Origin: Candidatus Calditenuis fumarioli
GTDB taxonomy: Archaea; Thermoproteota; Nitrososphaeria_A; Caldarchaeales; Calditenuaceae
DNA length: 64,000 nucleotides
NCBI GenBank assembly: GCA_030059665.1
Contig: JANVYR010000001.1
Location: forward strand, 241,184-305,183
Reading direction: 5' to 3'
Shown here: piece after piece, positions 8,945 to 16,356 of the stretch
How positions within the stretch are numbered: position 1 is the stretch's first letter
How the letters are laid out: each line of letters begins with the position of its first letter
Made by a program: the position numbers and the translations under genes
Notes under the pieces: generated by a model
The model's database searches: none
What the model was told of the DNA's origin: nothing
The model's input: the letters and a program-made list of their open reading frames with translations, nothing else

Positions 8945-10341
8945 GCGGGCCCGAGAGGGTCCTGATCAGGGCAAGGGCGGTCATCCCGATGGACAGGAAG
9001 GGCAGGGTCATCAGGGACGGTGCGGTGCTGATTGAGGACGGCGCCATATCGTCGGTGGGCACGAAGGACGCTGTACGGGAGCCCCACGCGAAGGACGACC
9101 TGGTGATCGACGAGCCGTACGGCCTTGTTATCCCCGGGTTGATAGACATTCACGTCCACCTCGCTCAGGCGCTGATAAGGGGCGTCGTCCCCGACGACGT
9201 GACGCTGCTCTCCTGGCTGAGGGACTGGGTCTGGAGGCTCCAGGGCGTCTACGACGCTGAGGACGGAAGGGCCAGCGCGGAGCTCTGCGTGCTCGAGATG
9301 CTCAAAACCGGCACCACCTGCTTCCTCGAGGCGGGCCTCCACAGGAGGTACGGCCTTGACGGGGTCGCCGAGGCCGTCACGAGGTCAGGCATCAGGGCCT
9401 TCCTCTCCAAGAAGGTGATGGACCTGAGAGGTTACGCCACGGTCGAGAACGCCCTGCCCGAGGGGATGATCGAGGACGGTGAGCAGTGCCTGCGAGACTT
9501 CCTCGAGATGAGGAAGAGGTGGGCCGGTGCTGGCGACGGCAGGATCGACGTCTGGATAGGTCTCAGGACGCCAGGAGCGGTCTCGGACGAGATGTTCGCG
9601 AGGGCCGCGCAGCTGGCCGACGAGCTCGGTGCGGGGGTCACGATGCACCTCGCTGAGGTGGAGGAGGACCTCAGGTACTTCGCCTCTCGGGGGCACACGC
9701 CTTCCAGCTTCCTCAGGGGCTTCGGCCTCCTCGGCAGGAAGAGGGTCTACGCCCACTGCGTCTGGCTCGGCGATCGGGACATCGAGGCCTTCGCCTCCAC
9801 GGGCACCTCCGTTGCCCACTGCCCCTCGTCGAACCTCAAGCTCGGATCCGGTGTGGCGCCGGTGGTCGCGATGAGGAGGAAGGGCGTGACGGTCGGTCTC
9901 GGGTGCGACGGCGGTCCCAGCAACGACGCCTACGACATGGTCCGGGAGATGAAGACGGCCGCGCTGCTCCAGAAGGTCTTCCACGGCCCCTCTTCGATGA
10001 CCTGCTGGGACGTCCTCGAGATGGCCACCGTGATGGGCGCCAGGGCTCTGGGGATCGAGGAGAGGGTCGGTAGCCTCGAGGTCGGCAAGCGGGCAGACGT
10101 CGTCGTCCTCAGGCTCGCCCACCCCTCAGTCAGGCCCTTCACCGATCCGGCATCTCTCGCTGTCTACTCCGCCACCGGCAGGGACGTGGTCCACGTGCTG
10201 GTGGACGGAAGACCCGTCGTCCTCGATGGCCGTGTGCTGACCATGGACGAGGAGAGGGTTCTGAGGAACGCGGAGGAAAGGCTTGAGGCCGTGCTCCGGA
10301 AGTTCGGCCCCGAACGTCCCGCAGCTCCCCGAGACCCCTGA
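8941..10341 (+). CDS. Amidohydrolase/deaminase, SsnA/AtzB/TrzN-like
   Basis: 466 residues of the metal-dependent amidohydrolase superfamily, cyclic-amidine deaminase branch (SsnA, hydroxyatrazine hydrolase, 8-oxoguanine and MTA/SAH deaminases). Metal ligands visible are His71 and His73 (IDIHVHLAQ), the histidine in MHLAEVEED, the histidine of YAHCVW and the aspartate of GCDGGPSND. AHCPSSNLKLGSG is the family's substrate-loop signature. The C-terminal GKRADVVVL closes the composite beta domain. Translational overlap with the Mo subunit suggests that it deaminates or dechlorinates a ring compound linked to the hydroxylase. In bacterial urate clusters SsnA occupies a similar place. Exact substrate unknown. 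Confidence 0.85.
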   Translation: MSGPERVLIRARAVIPMDRKGRVIRDGAVLIEDGAISSVGTKDAVREPHAKDDLVIDEPYGLVIPGLIDIHVHLAQALIRGVVPDDVTLLSWLRDWVWRLQGVYDAEDGRASAELCVLEMLKTGTTCFLEAGLHRRYGLDGVAEAVTRSGIRAFLSKKVMDLRGYATVENALPEGMIEDGEQCLRDFLEMRKRWAGAGDGRIDVWIGLRTPGAVSDEMFARAAQLADELGAGVTMHLAEVEEDLRYFASRGHTPSSFLRGFGLLGRKRVYAHCVWLGDRDIEAFASTGTSVAHCPSSNLKLGSGVAPVVAMRRKGVTVGLGCDGGPSNDAYDMVREMKTAALLQKVFHGPSSMTCWDVLEMATVMGARALGIEERVGSLEVGKRADVVVLRLAHPSVRPFTDPASLAVYSATGRDVVHVLVDGRPVVLDGRVLTMDEERVLRNAEERLEAVLRKFGPERPAAPRDP

Positions 10342-10358
10342 ACGCGTTTGGCGATCGG

Positions 10359-10366
10359 TTAATAAG
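10359..10366 (+). promoter_or_regulatory. TATA-like box for the Rieske/cytochrome b operon
   Basis: TTAATAAG lies about 34 nt before the Rieske ATG at 10396, in the short gap after the amidohydrolase gene. It would start a transcript with a short leader and separate the respiratory pair from the catabolic operon. Confidence 0.5.
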
Positions 10367-10395
10367 AAGTGCTCTGGCATGGACGATCCGAGGGC

Positions 10396-10944
10396 ATGTC
10401 CGTGCAGACCAAGAGGAGGAACGTCCTGAGGGCGCTGCTCTCGGTCGCGGTCCTCGCGGTGCTCGCGCCCTTCTCCGGACTGGCCAGGTACTTCTACAGG
10501 GAGTCGGCTTCCCAGTCCCAGCGGCAGAAGATAGCGAACGTCAACGACCTCAAGCCCGGATCCTACGTCTTCTTCTCCTATCCGAGGACCGGAGACCCGA
10601 AGATCGACGGCGACCCCTTCAGGCAGTACATCCTGCTGATGACTCGAGACGGCAAGATAAGGGCCTACAGCAGGGTGTGCGTCCACCTCTGGTGCCTGCC
10701 GACATACGCGTCCGACAGGGGCCTGCTTGTCTGTCCATGCCACGGCTCCATCTACCGCGAGGAGGACGGGGTGGCCATCGCGGGGCCCGCATCGCTCCAG
10801 CCCTATCCATACAACGCGCTACCGATGGTCAAGCTCGAGATAGACGGGAACGGTGACATCTACGCGGTCGGAATCGACGGACGCATCGGCCTCGGCCGCG
10901 AGTGGAGGAACAGATCACCTGATGAGAACGTGGTGAGGGTGTGA
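10396..10944 (+). CDS. Rieske iron-sulfur protein
   Basis: 182 residues. An N-terminal twin-arginine signal-anchor (TKRRNVLRAL then a hydrophobic stretch to about residue 30) predicts Tat-dependent export with the globular domain outside the membrane. The 2Fe-2S cluster is bound by Cys95, His97 (CVH), Cys113 and His116 (CPCH), with Cys100 and Cys115 placed to form the usual disulfide. It transfers electrons from quinol in a bc1/b6f-like complex. ATG at 10396 is chosen because it puts the RR pair near the N-terminus. The next gene, cytochrome b, starts after one nucleotide; two TatA-like genes lie 7 kb away. Confidence 0.93.
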   Translation: MSVQTKRRNVLRALLSVAVLAVLAPFSGLARYFYRESASQSQRQKIANVNDLKPGSYVFFSYPRTGDPKIDGDPFRQYILLMTRDGKIRAYSRVCVHLWCLPTYASDRGLLVCPCHGSIYREEDGVAIAGPASLQPYPYNALPMVKLEIDGNGDIYAVGIDGRIGLGREWRNRSPDENVVRV

Positions 10945-10945
10945 G

Positions 10946-12274
10946 ATGTCGAAGGAGTACAGGACCTTCAGGGAGGCCATCGATGCCCTGATCAAGTGGA
11001 CCGTCGAACGCCTTGAGAGGACGCCCTTCGCCGCGTTCAAGTTCACCTTCCCGAAGCAGTACATCTCGCCCTTCGGGTACCTGGGCACGCTGACGGCCAT
11101 AGTCTTCCTCATCCTAGGCGTATCGGGGGCCATCCTGATGTTCTACTACACGCCCTCGATAGACACCGCCTTCGCGAGCGTCAGGGAGATCCAGGAATCA
11201 GTGCCGTTCGGGTTCGTGATGAGGCAGATCCACTACCACGCCTCGAACTTCATGGTCCTCCTGGCGGTCTTCCACCTCTACTACCAGTACTTCTCCGGTC
11301 GCTACAAGATCAAGAACGAGGTCCTCTGGGTCACGGGGATCATACTGGGGATCCTGACGGTGCTCGAGGCCTACACCGGGTACAACCTGATCCTGAACCA
11401 GCGGGCGATGCTGGCCATCAACATCGGGATGGGCCTCACCTTCTCAGCTCCGGTTCTGGGGCCCTCCATCGCACCGATCCTGATGGGCGGCGGTTACTTC
11501 GACCTGATAGTCCGGTTCTACGCGCTCCACGTCTTCATAATACCGCTTCTGTTGCTTCTGCTCCTCACGGTCCACATCCCGAGGGCCCTGATCATAGACA
11601 TGCCGATGATTCTGGGAGTTATAGGTGCCATCTTCGTGACGGCCGGCATGTTCCCCGCGGAGCTCGGGCTGAGGTTCGACCCGACGAAGGGCTCTGTTGA
11701 GGTGCCCGAGTGGTACCTGACCTCGATCTACGCCTTCCTCAGGACCGGTTCCGAGAGGTTCTGGGCCGGCGCGCTCCTTCCCCTGCTCTTCGCGATCTTC
11801 TTCCTGATCGTGCCGTTCGTGGACAAGTCCAAGAAGCTCTCCTGGAGGGACAGGCCCTTCTTCGCGGCCATGGGCATAGCCTCCATACTGATGATCATCG
11901 TCACAACGGTCTGGGGCTTCTACGTGGACTTCTCCAAGCTCACGGTCTTCGAGCAGCTCTACGTCGAGCCCGTCATCTACTACAGCTCCTTCGGCATCAT
12001 CACGTTGATCAGCTTCTTCTTCACCTACAGGTACCTGACGAAGCCTAGGGGGAGGCCCACGCCAGCGAAGCCTCTTGTTCTCTCGCCGAGAGCTGGGACT
12101 GCAGGCGTCGTGATCACGCTGTTGCTGGTGGTCGCCTTCAGCTGGCTCGCGGTCCTCACGTACCTCGAGAACATGCCGAACATCTCGATGTTCAACATGG
12201 GCATGTCGATGATCATGCTAGGGCTGATGCTGCACATCTACCGTCACACGGCATCCGCTGCCGCCAAGACCTGA
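10946..12274 (+). CDS. Cytochrome b of a bc1/b6f-like complex
   Basis: 442-residue membrane protein. The N-terminal half (four helices) has the haem-ligand histidines in IHYHASNFM/FHLYY and LHVFIIPLLLLLLLTVHIP. The C-terminal half carries PEWY (in EVPEWYLTS), the Qo-site motif of cytochrome b/subunit IV, and extra helices. It oxidises quinol together with the Rieske protein encoded immediately upstream. No cytochrome c1 or c gene is nearby, as is common in archaea where a different electron acceptor is used. The final hydrophobic helices (about residues 365-435) form a C-terminal extension. Confidence 0.93.
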   Translation: MSKEYRTFREAIDALIKWTVERLERTPFAAFKFTFPKQYISPFGYLGTLTAIVFLILGVSGAILMFYYTPSIDTAFASVREIQESVPFGFVMRQIHYHASNFMVLLAVFHLYYQYFSGRYKIKNEVLWVTGIILGILTVLEAYTGYNLILNQRAMLAINIGMGLTFSAPVLGPSIAPILMGGGYFDLIVRFYALHVFIIPLLLLLLLTVHIPRALIIDMPMILGVIGAIFVTAGMFPAELGLRFDPTKGSVEVPEWYLTSIYAFLRTGSERFWAGALLPLLFAIFFLIVPFVDKSKKLSWRDRPFFAAMGIASILMIIVTTVWGFYVDFSKLTVFEQLYVEPVIYYSSFGIITLISFFFTYRYLTKPRGRPTPAKPLVLSPRAGTAGVVITLLLVVAFSWLAVLTYLENMPNISMFNMGMSMIMLGLMLHIYRHTASAAAKT

Positions 12275-12616
12275 CCTCATTGGTCCTTCTGCGATCGGGA
12301 CGTTTGCCCTAGGAGAGACGGACGCAGAGGGTGCTCGCCTATAGAGCGACGCCCAACTGGAACTGCATCACCCGTCACCGCGTGATCTGCCGAGACGGTT
12401 GGCGATGAGACGGTGCTCGCTTGCCACGGTTCTTATGAGAGCCGAGGTCTTACCAGCCGAAGATGGATGTCCTTCGCGGGTGGAAGATGACCTTCGGGAA
12501 CGGGGGATCAAAGGGGCGATTGGCGGTATGAGCAAGTCCGTTCGGCTCACTCTGGAGACCTAAGGGCCCGCACGGCGCTGGGTCCTGTCACCGGAGGTGC
12601 GGTGGGCTCCCCGGGC
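12275..12616. other. 342-bp gap with no convincing gene
   Basis: This is the only gap above 300 bp, and it lies between two convergent genes. It contains an imperfect hairpin around 12329-12353 (GGGTGCTC paired with GAG and CGCCC), a second imperfect one near 12366-12390, and a TATA-like TCTTATGAG at 12431-12439. A 22-codon ATG frame at 12463-12531 starts about 28 nt after that box. I do not find tRNA, C/D-box, SRP or RNase P landmarks. It may hold terminators and possibly a small RNA. Confidence 0.4.
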
Positions 12617-13264
12617 TTAGAGCCTGATCAATTCGGCCCTCACTTCCTGACCGGATATCTCGAGGATGGCTGCGTTGCCGGACTTGGCAGGTCCGGCGTT
12701 CACAACCGTCGTCTTCCCCAATTTCGAGACGCTCCGGGCTTCGTGGATGTGGCCGCATGAGACCGCCAGAGGCTCCGACCTCTCGCAGTACTCCCTCACG
12801 GTCAGGCTGCCGACGTGCGCTCCTCCCAGGAAGTCGGCCGAGGTCCCGTGGGGCGGCGTGTGGGACACCAGCAGGTCCACCTTCCCTACCCGGTCCAGGA
12901 CCTCCCCGATCTGCTGCTCCGTCAGGTCGATCCAGCTTTTCGGACCCCCAGCGAGCCCTCCACCCACGCCGCCCACCCTCAGACCACCGACGGTCACCGT
13001 GCGGCCGTGCAGATTGGTGACGCCGTCTAGCCCCACGTCGCTCCTCAGCAGCTCCGGAGGGTCGCAGTTCCCCGGGACGTACAACACCTGTATCCCCGAG
13101 GAGGAGAGGATCGTGAGGACGCGACGGACCTCCTCTACCGTGCCGAAGGTGGTCAGGTCTCCAGCGACCACGATGAGCTCAACGCCCTCCCTCCTGGCGA
13201 GCTCCGATGCGGCGGACGCAGCCCTCATGCTGCCGTGAACGTCGCTTATCTGGAGGACCCTCAT
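12617..13264 (-). CDS. Calcineurin-like metallophosphoesterase
   Basis: 215 residues. The five metal-binding blocks are all visible: SDVHGS at residue 7 (Asp8, His10), VVAGDLT near 35, PGNCD near 66, SHTPPHG near 137, and GHIHEARS near 171. This is the compact class III-type phosphoesterase fold found in many archaea; substrates range from nucleotides to phosphoproteins and cannot be predicted. It is preceded by a 32-nt gap to the mannosyltransferase gene on the same strand, so the two may be co-transcribed. There is a second, frameshifted phosphoesterase at 21864-22371. Confidence 0.9.
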   Translation of the reverse strand: MRVLQISDVHGSMRAASAASELARREGVELIVVAGDLTTFGTVEEVRRVLTILSSSGIQVLYVPGNCDPPELLRSDVGLDGVTNLHGRTVTVGGLRVGGVGGGLAGGPKSWIDLTEQQIGEVLDRVGKVDLLVSHTPPHGTSADFLGGAHVGSLTVREYCERSEPLAVSCGHIHEARSVSKLGKTTVVNAGPAKSGNAAILEISGQEVRAELIRL

Positions 13265-13296
13265 CCGTCACCGTGCTCAGGAGCCGTTCATTAAGT

Positions 13297-14658
13297 TCAT
13301 GCGGGCAGTCCGAGTGACCGGAGAAGCTGTATGTGCGCGTCGGACCTTACCGGGTAGTAGGCGAAGAACCAGAAGGCTGTGGCTGCCAGCAGGAGCAGAA
13401 GGACCGCCCTCTCGAACCTGCCCTGCAGGAGGAGACGGACAGCGCCCAGCGCGAGGAAAGGAACGACCTGGTAGAAGTAGAACGGGTAGACCCAGCGGTG
13501 GGCCAGGTACGCAAGCGGGAAGTAGACCAGGTAGTTCAGGCCGAACCAGCAAGCCAGGAGCAGGTCGAGCCTGTGGGGGTCAGCGGAGGGGTCGTCGCCG
13601 CGGGCCACCTGCCTCCACGCCGAGATGACCCCTCTCACGAGGAAGTACGCCATAACGACCCAGCTCGTCCACCAGAGGGGAGCGGCCATTCCGTAGTAGG
13701 CCACGGGTCTGTAGGAGGTCCCGTCGACGGAGACGGTCACCACGTAGAACCCCATGGGCTGGAAGGTAACGCCCGGAAGGGTCCAGCTCAAGGGCAGATC
13801 CACCTTAACTGTGGTTCCGTCTTGGTTGGCGTGGACGCAGTAGAATGGATTCATGCCTCCGAGGCAGTTGAAGGTCAGCGAGGAGTGGTAGCTGAGGATG
13901 AAGTCGAGGTGCGCGAGCGGCGTGGGGAACGCACCGAGGTACGCGTCGTAGAGAGCCAGTCCAGATACCATGACGGATGCGCTGATGAGCACCAGGAGGT
14001 ACGCTCCCCTCACCCCAGCGTAGAGACGCTCCGCCACGTTCGGTCCCCTCGAGGACCTGAGGAGCTCGTAGAGCACTAAAGCTCCGACCCCGAAGACGGC
14101 CGAGGCCTTCGTCAGGAGGGCGAGGCCCATGACCAGCCCGGAGAGCAGGGTCTTCCTCCTGAGGAGGAGGTAGGCGCTGAGGAGGAGGAAGAGGTTCGTT
14201 GGCGGGTCGAGGACGCCTATCGAGCTGAGGTTGAAGGAGGTCACGTCGGCCGCGTAAAGGAAGGCGACCGCGAGCCCGGCCCAGCCTGATCCCAGCAGCA
14301 GAGCCGCCAGGCGGTAAAGGACGTACACGCTGAGGGTGCCGGTGATCACGGAGCTGATCCTCCAGCCATACGGGTTGTCGCCGAGGACGGTCATGCCGAG
14401 CTGCATCAGCCACTTCGATAGGGGTGGGTGCTCGTTGTTCGCGGGCCTCCCGGCCATCATCTCCCTGACCGCAGGGACGTAGTGCGCCTCATCGAAGACG
14501 AAGCTGCACTTCTCCTTTGCAACCCTGCAGGCCTCGAGGTCCTCCGGCCAGGGCGTTCCGATGATGGTGAGGTGGAGGAGCAGGAAGAAGAGCGTCATCG
14601 CGACGGCGATCAGGTGCGTGTCCGCGGACCTCAGCGTCCCGACTGCCCGTCTGATCAC
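13297..14658 (-). CDS. GT-C (PMT family) dolichyl-phosphate-mannose mannosyltransferase-like
   Basis: 453-residue multi-helix membrane protein. The first extracytoplasmic loop has FVFDEAHYVPAVREMM, the DE catalytic motif of the PMT/GT39 family, followed by NNEHPPLSKWLM, the family's HPPL motif. Ten or so hydrophobic segments follow, with a large external loop around residues 245-325. PMT-type enzymes move a sugar from a dolichyl phosphate carrier to proteins outside the membrane, so a role in surface protein glycosylation is likely. GTG at 14658 is the start; a TATA-like box 24 nt upstream supports a leaderless mRNA. Confidence 0.85.
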   Translation of the reverse strand: MIRRAVGTLRSADTHLIAVAMTLFFLLLHLTIIGTPWPEDLEACRVAKEKCSFVFDEAHYVPAVREMMAGRPANNEHPPLSKWLMQLGMTVLGDNPYGWRISSVITGTLSVYVLYRLAALLLGSGWAGLAVAFLYAADVTSFNLSSIGVLDPPTNLFLLLSAYLLLRRKTLLSGLVMGLALLTKASAVFGVGALVLYELLRSSRGPNVAERLYAGVRGAYLLVLISASVMVSGLALYDAYLGAFPTPLAHLDFILSYHSSLTFNCLGGMNPFYCVHANQDGTTVKVDLPLSWTLPGVTFQPMGFYVVTVSVDGTSYRPVAYYGMAAPLWWTSWVVMAYFLVRGVISAWRQVARGDDPSADPHRLDLLLACWFGLNYLVYFPLAYLAHRWVYPFYFYQVVPFLALGAVRLLLQGRFERAVLLLLLAATAFWFFAYYPVRSDAHIQLLRSLGLPA

Positions 14659-14660
14659 GC

Positions 14661-14668
14661 GCTTATGC
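14661..14668 (+). promoter_or_regulatory. TATA-like box for RNase HI gene
   Basis: GCTTATGC is centred 26 nt before GTG 14690 and 3 nt outside the start codon of the divergent mannosyltransferase. Spacing fits a leaderless transcript. Confidence 0.5.
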
Positions 14669-14676
14669 CCGCGTGG

Positions 14677-14686
14677 CTAGATTTAG
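14677..14686 (-). promoter_or_regulatory. TATA-like box for mannosyltransferase gene
   Basis: Read on the minus strand this is CTAAATCTAG, centred 24 nt before GTG 14658. It sits in the same 31-bp gap as the opposite-strand box for RNase HI. Confidence 0.5.
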
Positions 14687-14689
14687 GGC

Positions 14690-15130
14690 GTGCTCGGCAC
14701 CGGAAGGTGCGTGGAGTGCGAGCTGTACATCGACGGCGCATCGCTCGGCAACCCCGGGCCTGCGGGATACGGGTACGTGATCCGGTGCGAGGACGGCATC
14801 CATAAGGCCTCCGGCCACATAGGGGTGACCACCAACAACGTCGCGGAGTACAGGGCCCTGATCGAGGGCCTGAGAAGGTGCCTCGAGCTCGGGTGCAGGA
14901 GGGTCAGGGTGTGTTCTGACAGCGAGCTCCTAGTCAAGCAGCTGCGTGGCGATTACAGGGTCAGGAGCAGGAACCTGATCGCGCTGCACGGAGAGGCGCT
15001 GGAGCTGATGCGGTCCTTCGAGTCCGTGGAGGTGGTCCACGTTTCGAGGGAACTGAACGTGGAGGCAGACCGCCTCGCGAAGAGCGCCGCGAAGACGGGG
15101 ACTGGGGAGACGAGGTCTCGAGGACGGTGA
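14690..15130 (+). CDS. rnhA: Ribonuclease HI
   Basis: 146 residues. The carboxylate active site is complete: Asp in ELYIDGASLGN, Glu in NNVAEYRAL, Asp in RVCSDSELLV and Asp in VEADRLA. The protein cleaves RNA in RNA-DNA hybrids. The short form without a basic protrusion resembles archaeal/YpdQ-like type 1 RNases H. GTG at 14690 is chosen from a TATA-like box 26 nt upstream; GTG at 14711 is a shorter option. The stop overlaps the GTG of the next small gene. Confidence 0.92.
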   Translation: MLGTGRCVECELYIDGASLGNPGPAGYGYVIRCEDGIHKASGHIGVTTNNVAEYRALIEGLRRCLELGCRRVRVCSDSELLVKQLRGDYRVRSRNLIALHGEALELMRSFESVEVVHVSRELNVEADRLAKSAAKTGTGETRSRGR

Positions 15131-15471
15131 GCCGGGATCAGGTAGATGAGCGGCCGTGCAGCGACCGGGACGAAATGACCAAGTACATAATCGGCGCCAC
15201 GGCGGTCAAGATGGTCAGGACCGGGCTGGAGGTCTACAGGGACTTCCTGATGTCGTTCTCAGAGCGGTTCATGGGAGGGCACAACGTTCCGCGGGAGGAC
15301 AAGGAGGCCGTCCACCTCGAGGTGAGCTGGGTGGAGGAACTCCTCTCGAGGCTTCCTCAGGACAGGGAGCTGGTCCTGGAAAACCCCAAGGCGACGGAGC
15401 TGGAGAGGCTCAGGGTCGGTCTGGAGGTCTTCAGAACGCTGGCCGAGTACTCTAAGTCGAGGCTGAGCTAG
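15127..15471 (+). CDS. Hypothetical helical protein downstream of RNase HI
   Basis: 114 residues, not recognised. It is predicted to be mostly helical, with alternating charged residues and segments such as KMVRTGLEVYRDFLMSF and ERLRVGLEVFRTLAEY. GTG at 15127 overlaps the rnhA stop and would couple translation; ATG at 15175 (MTKYIIGA) is also possible and drops a polar 16-residue leader. The frame ends at TAG 15469-15471, but the same frame stays open and coding-like for 34 more codons to TGA at 15576, so the annotated end may reflect a recent nonsense change. Confidence 0.6.
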   Translation: MSRDQVDERPCSDRDEMTKYIIGATAVKMVRTGLEVYRDFLMSFSERFMGGHNVPREDKEAVHLEVSWVEELLSRLPQDRELVLENPKATELERLRVGLEVFRTLAEYSKSRLS

Positions 15472-15563
15472 GTCCGGCCGGGAGCGCCGCTGAAGGATCT
15501 GAACTCAGCTCTGAAGAGGGTCTCGGAGGAGCTCGAGTCTCCGAGGTTCGCGGTGGAGCAGCG

Positions 15564-16262
15564 TCAGGAGGCCTGAGCCCATACGCGCTCGAACTCCCGG
15601 GCGAAGGCCCTCGCGACCTCCCTGTCGTAGATGACCACGACGTTCTCGTCGTTCTCGTCCTCCGCGGACGCAGTGAAGTTGTAGCTCCCGGTGATCACCG
15701 TCTCGTCGTCGATCACCACGAACTTGTGGTGCATCAATTCCGAATTGCCGTCGAGCCTCACGTCGATGCCCGCGCTCTTCAGCCGCTGGTACTCGGACCC
15801 TCTGACGTCGGCCTGTTGCCGCTCGATGACGACCCTCACCTCGACGCCCCTCTGGTGTGCCCTGATGAGGGCTTCCGCAATCGGGTCGCTGGTGAACGAG
15901 TAGACCGCGACAAGAACCCTGCTCTTGGCCGAGTCTATCAATGAGACTATCAGGGAGGCGCAGTTCATCGTCTTCGAGAAGCAGACCTCCCCCACTCCCC
16001 CGACAACTCGGGTGAACGTCGTCGTCACGGTTGCAACGCTCGTGCTCACCACGGTCCGCGTGACTCCCACCGTGGTCGTCATGAGCGCCGTCTGGGTGAC
16101 GGTACCTCCGGGCCTGGTAACGGTGGTCGTCGCGAGGGTCCTGATGGTCTCGGTGACCGTGACCGTGCCCCTGCCGTAGGCGCCGGCCGCGAAGCCCGCG
16201 ACGAAGCCGAGGATCAGCACCGCGACGACTAGGACGGCAGATACCCCAGCGGTCCTGCTCAT
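15564..16262 (-). CDS. Exported phospholipase D-like nuclease with Thr/Val-rich stalk
   Basis: 232 residues. A hydrophobic N-terminus (VSAVLVVAVLILGFVAGFAAG) predicts export or membrane anchoring. It is followed by a Thr/Val-rich stalk (about residues 33-85), then one PLD domain with HHKFVVIDDETVITGSYNF, the HxKxxxxD motif. One motif per chain implies a dimer, as in Nuc-type nucleases. The frame is open far upstream, but ATG 16262 is right: a CTTTATTT (minus AAATAAAG) box lies about 23 nt upstream and the signal then starts at residue 6. A surface-tethered DNA-degrading role is inferred. Confidence 0.85.
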   Translation of the reverse strand: MSRTAGVSAVLVVAVLILGFVAGFAAGAYGRGTVTVTETIRTLATTTVTRPGGTVTQTALMTTTVGVTRTVVSTSVATVTTTFTRVVGGVGEVCFSKTMNCASLIVSLIDSAKSRVLVAVYSFTSDPIAEALIRAHQRGVEVRVVIERQQADVRGSEYQRLKSAGIDVRLDGNSELMHHKFVVIDDETVITGSYNFTASAEDENDENVVVIYDREVARAFAREFERVWAQAS

Positions 16263-16280
16263 GCGCTTCCCAACCCCTCG

Positions 16281-16288
16281 CTTTATTT
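16281..16288 (-). promoter_or_regulatory. TATA-like box for PLD-like nuclease
   Basis: AAATAAAG on the minus strand, about 23 nt upstream of ATG 16262. It decides the start against the longer open frame. Confidence 0.55.
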
Positions 16289-16356
16289 CAACGTCCCGGA
16301 CCTCCGAAGCATAGAACTGGTTAAGGAATTTCTGAAGGATCGGGGTTTCGATCTGC

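Noticed and set aside
12275-12616. Possible C/D-box RNA or other structured RNA in the large gap
   Set aside because: C-box-like GATGA strings occur but no matching D boxes or stable long stem; evidence is too weak.
15469-15576. TAG as pyrrolysine in the protein after RNase HI
   Set aside because: No pylS, pylT or pyl biosynthesis gene is in the window and no methylamine methyltransferase context is present; a nonsense change is simpler.
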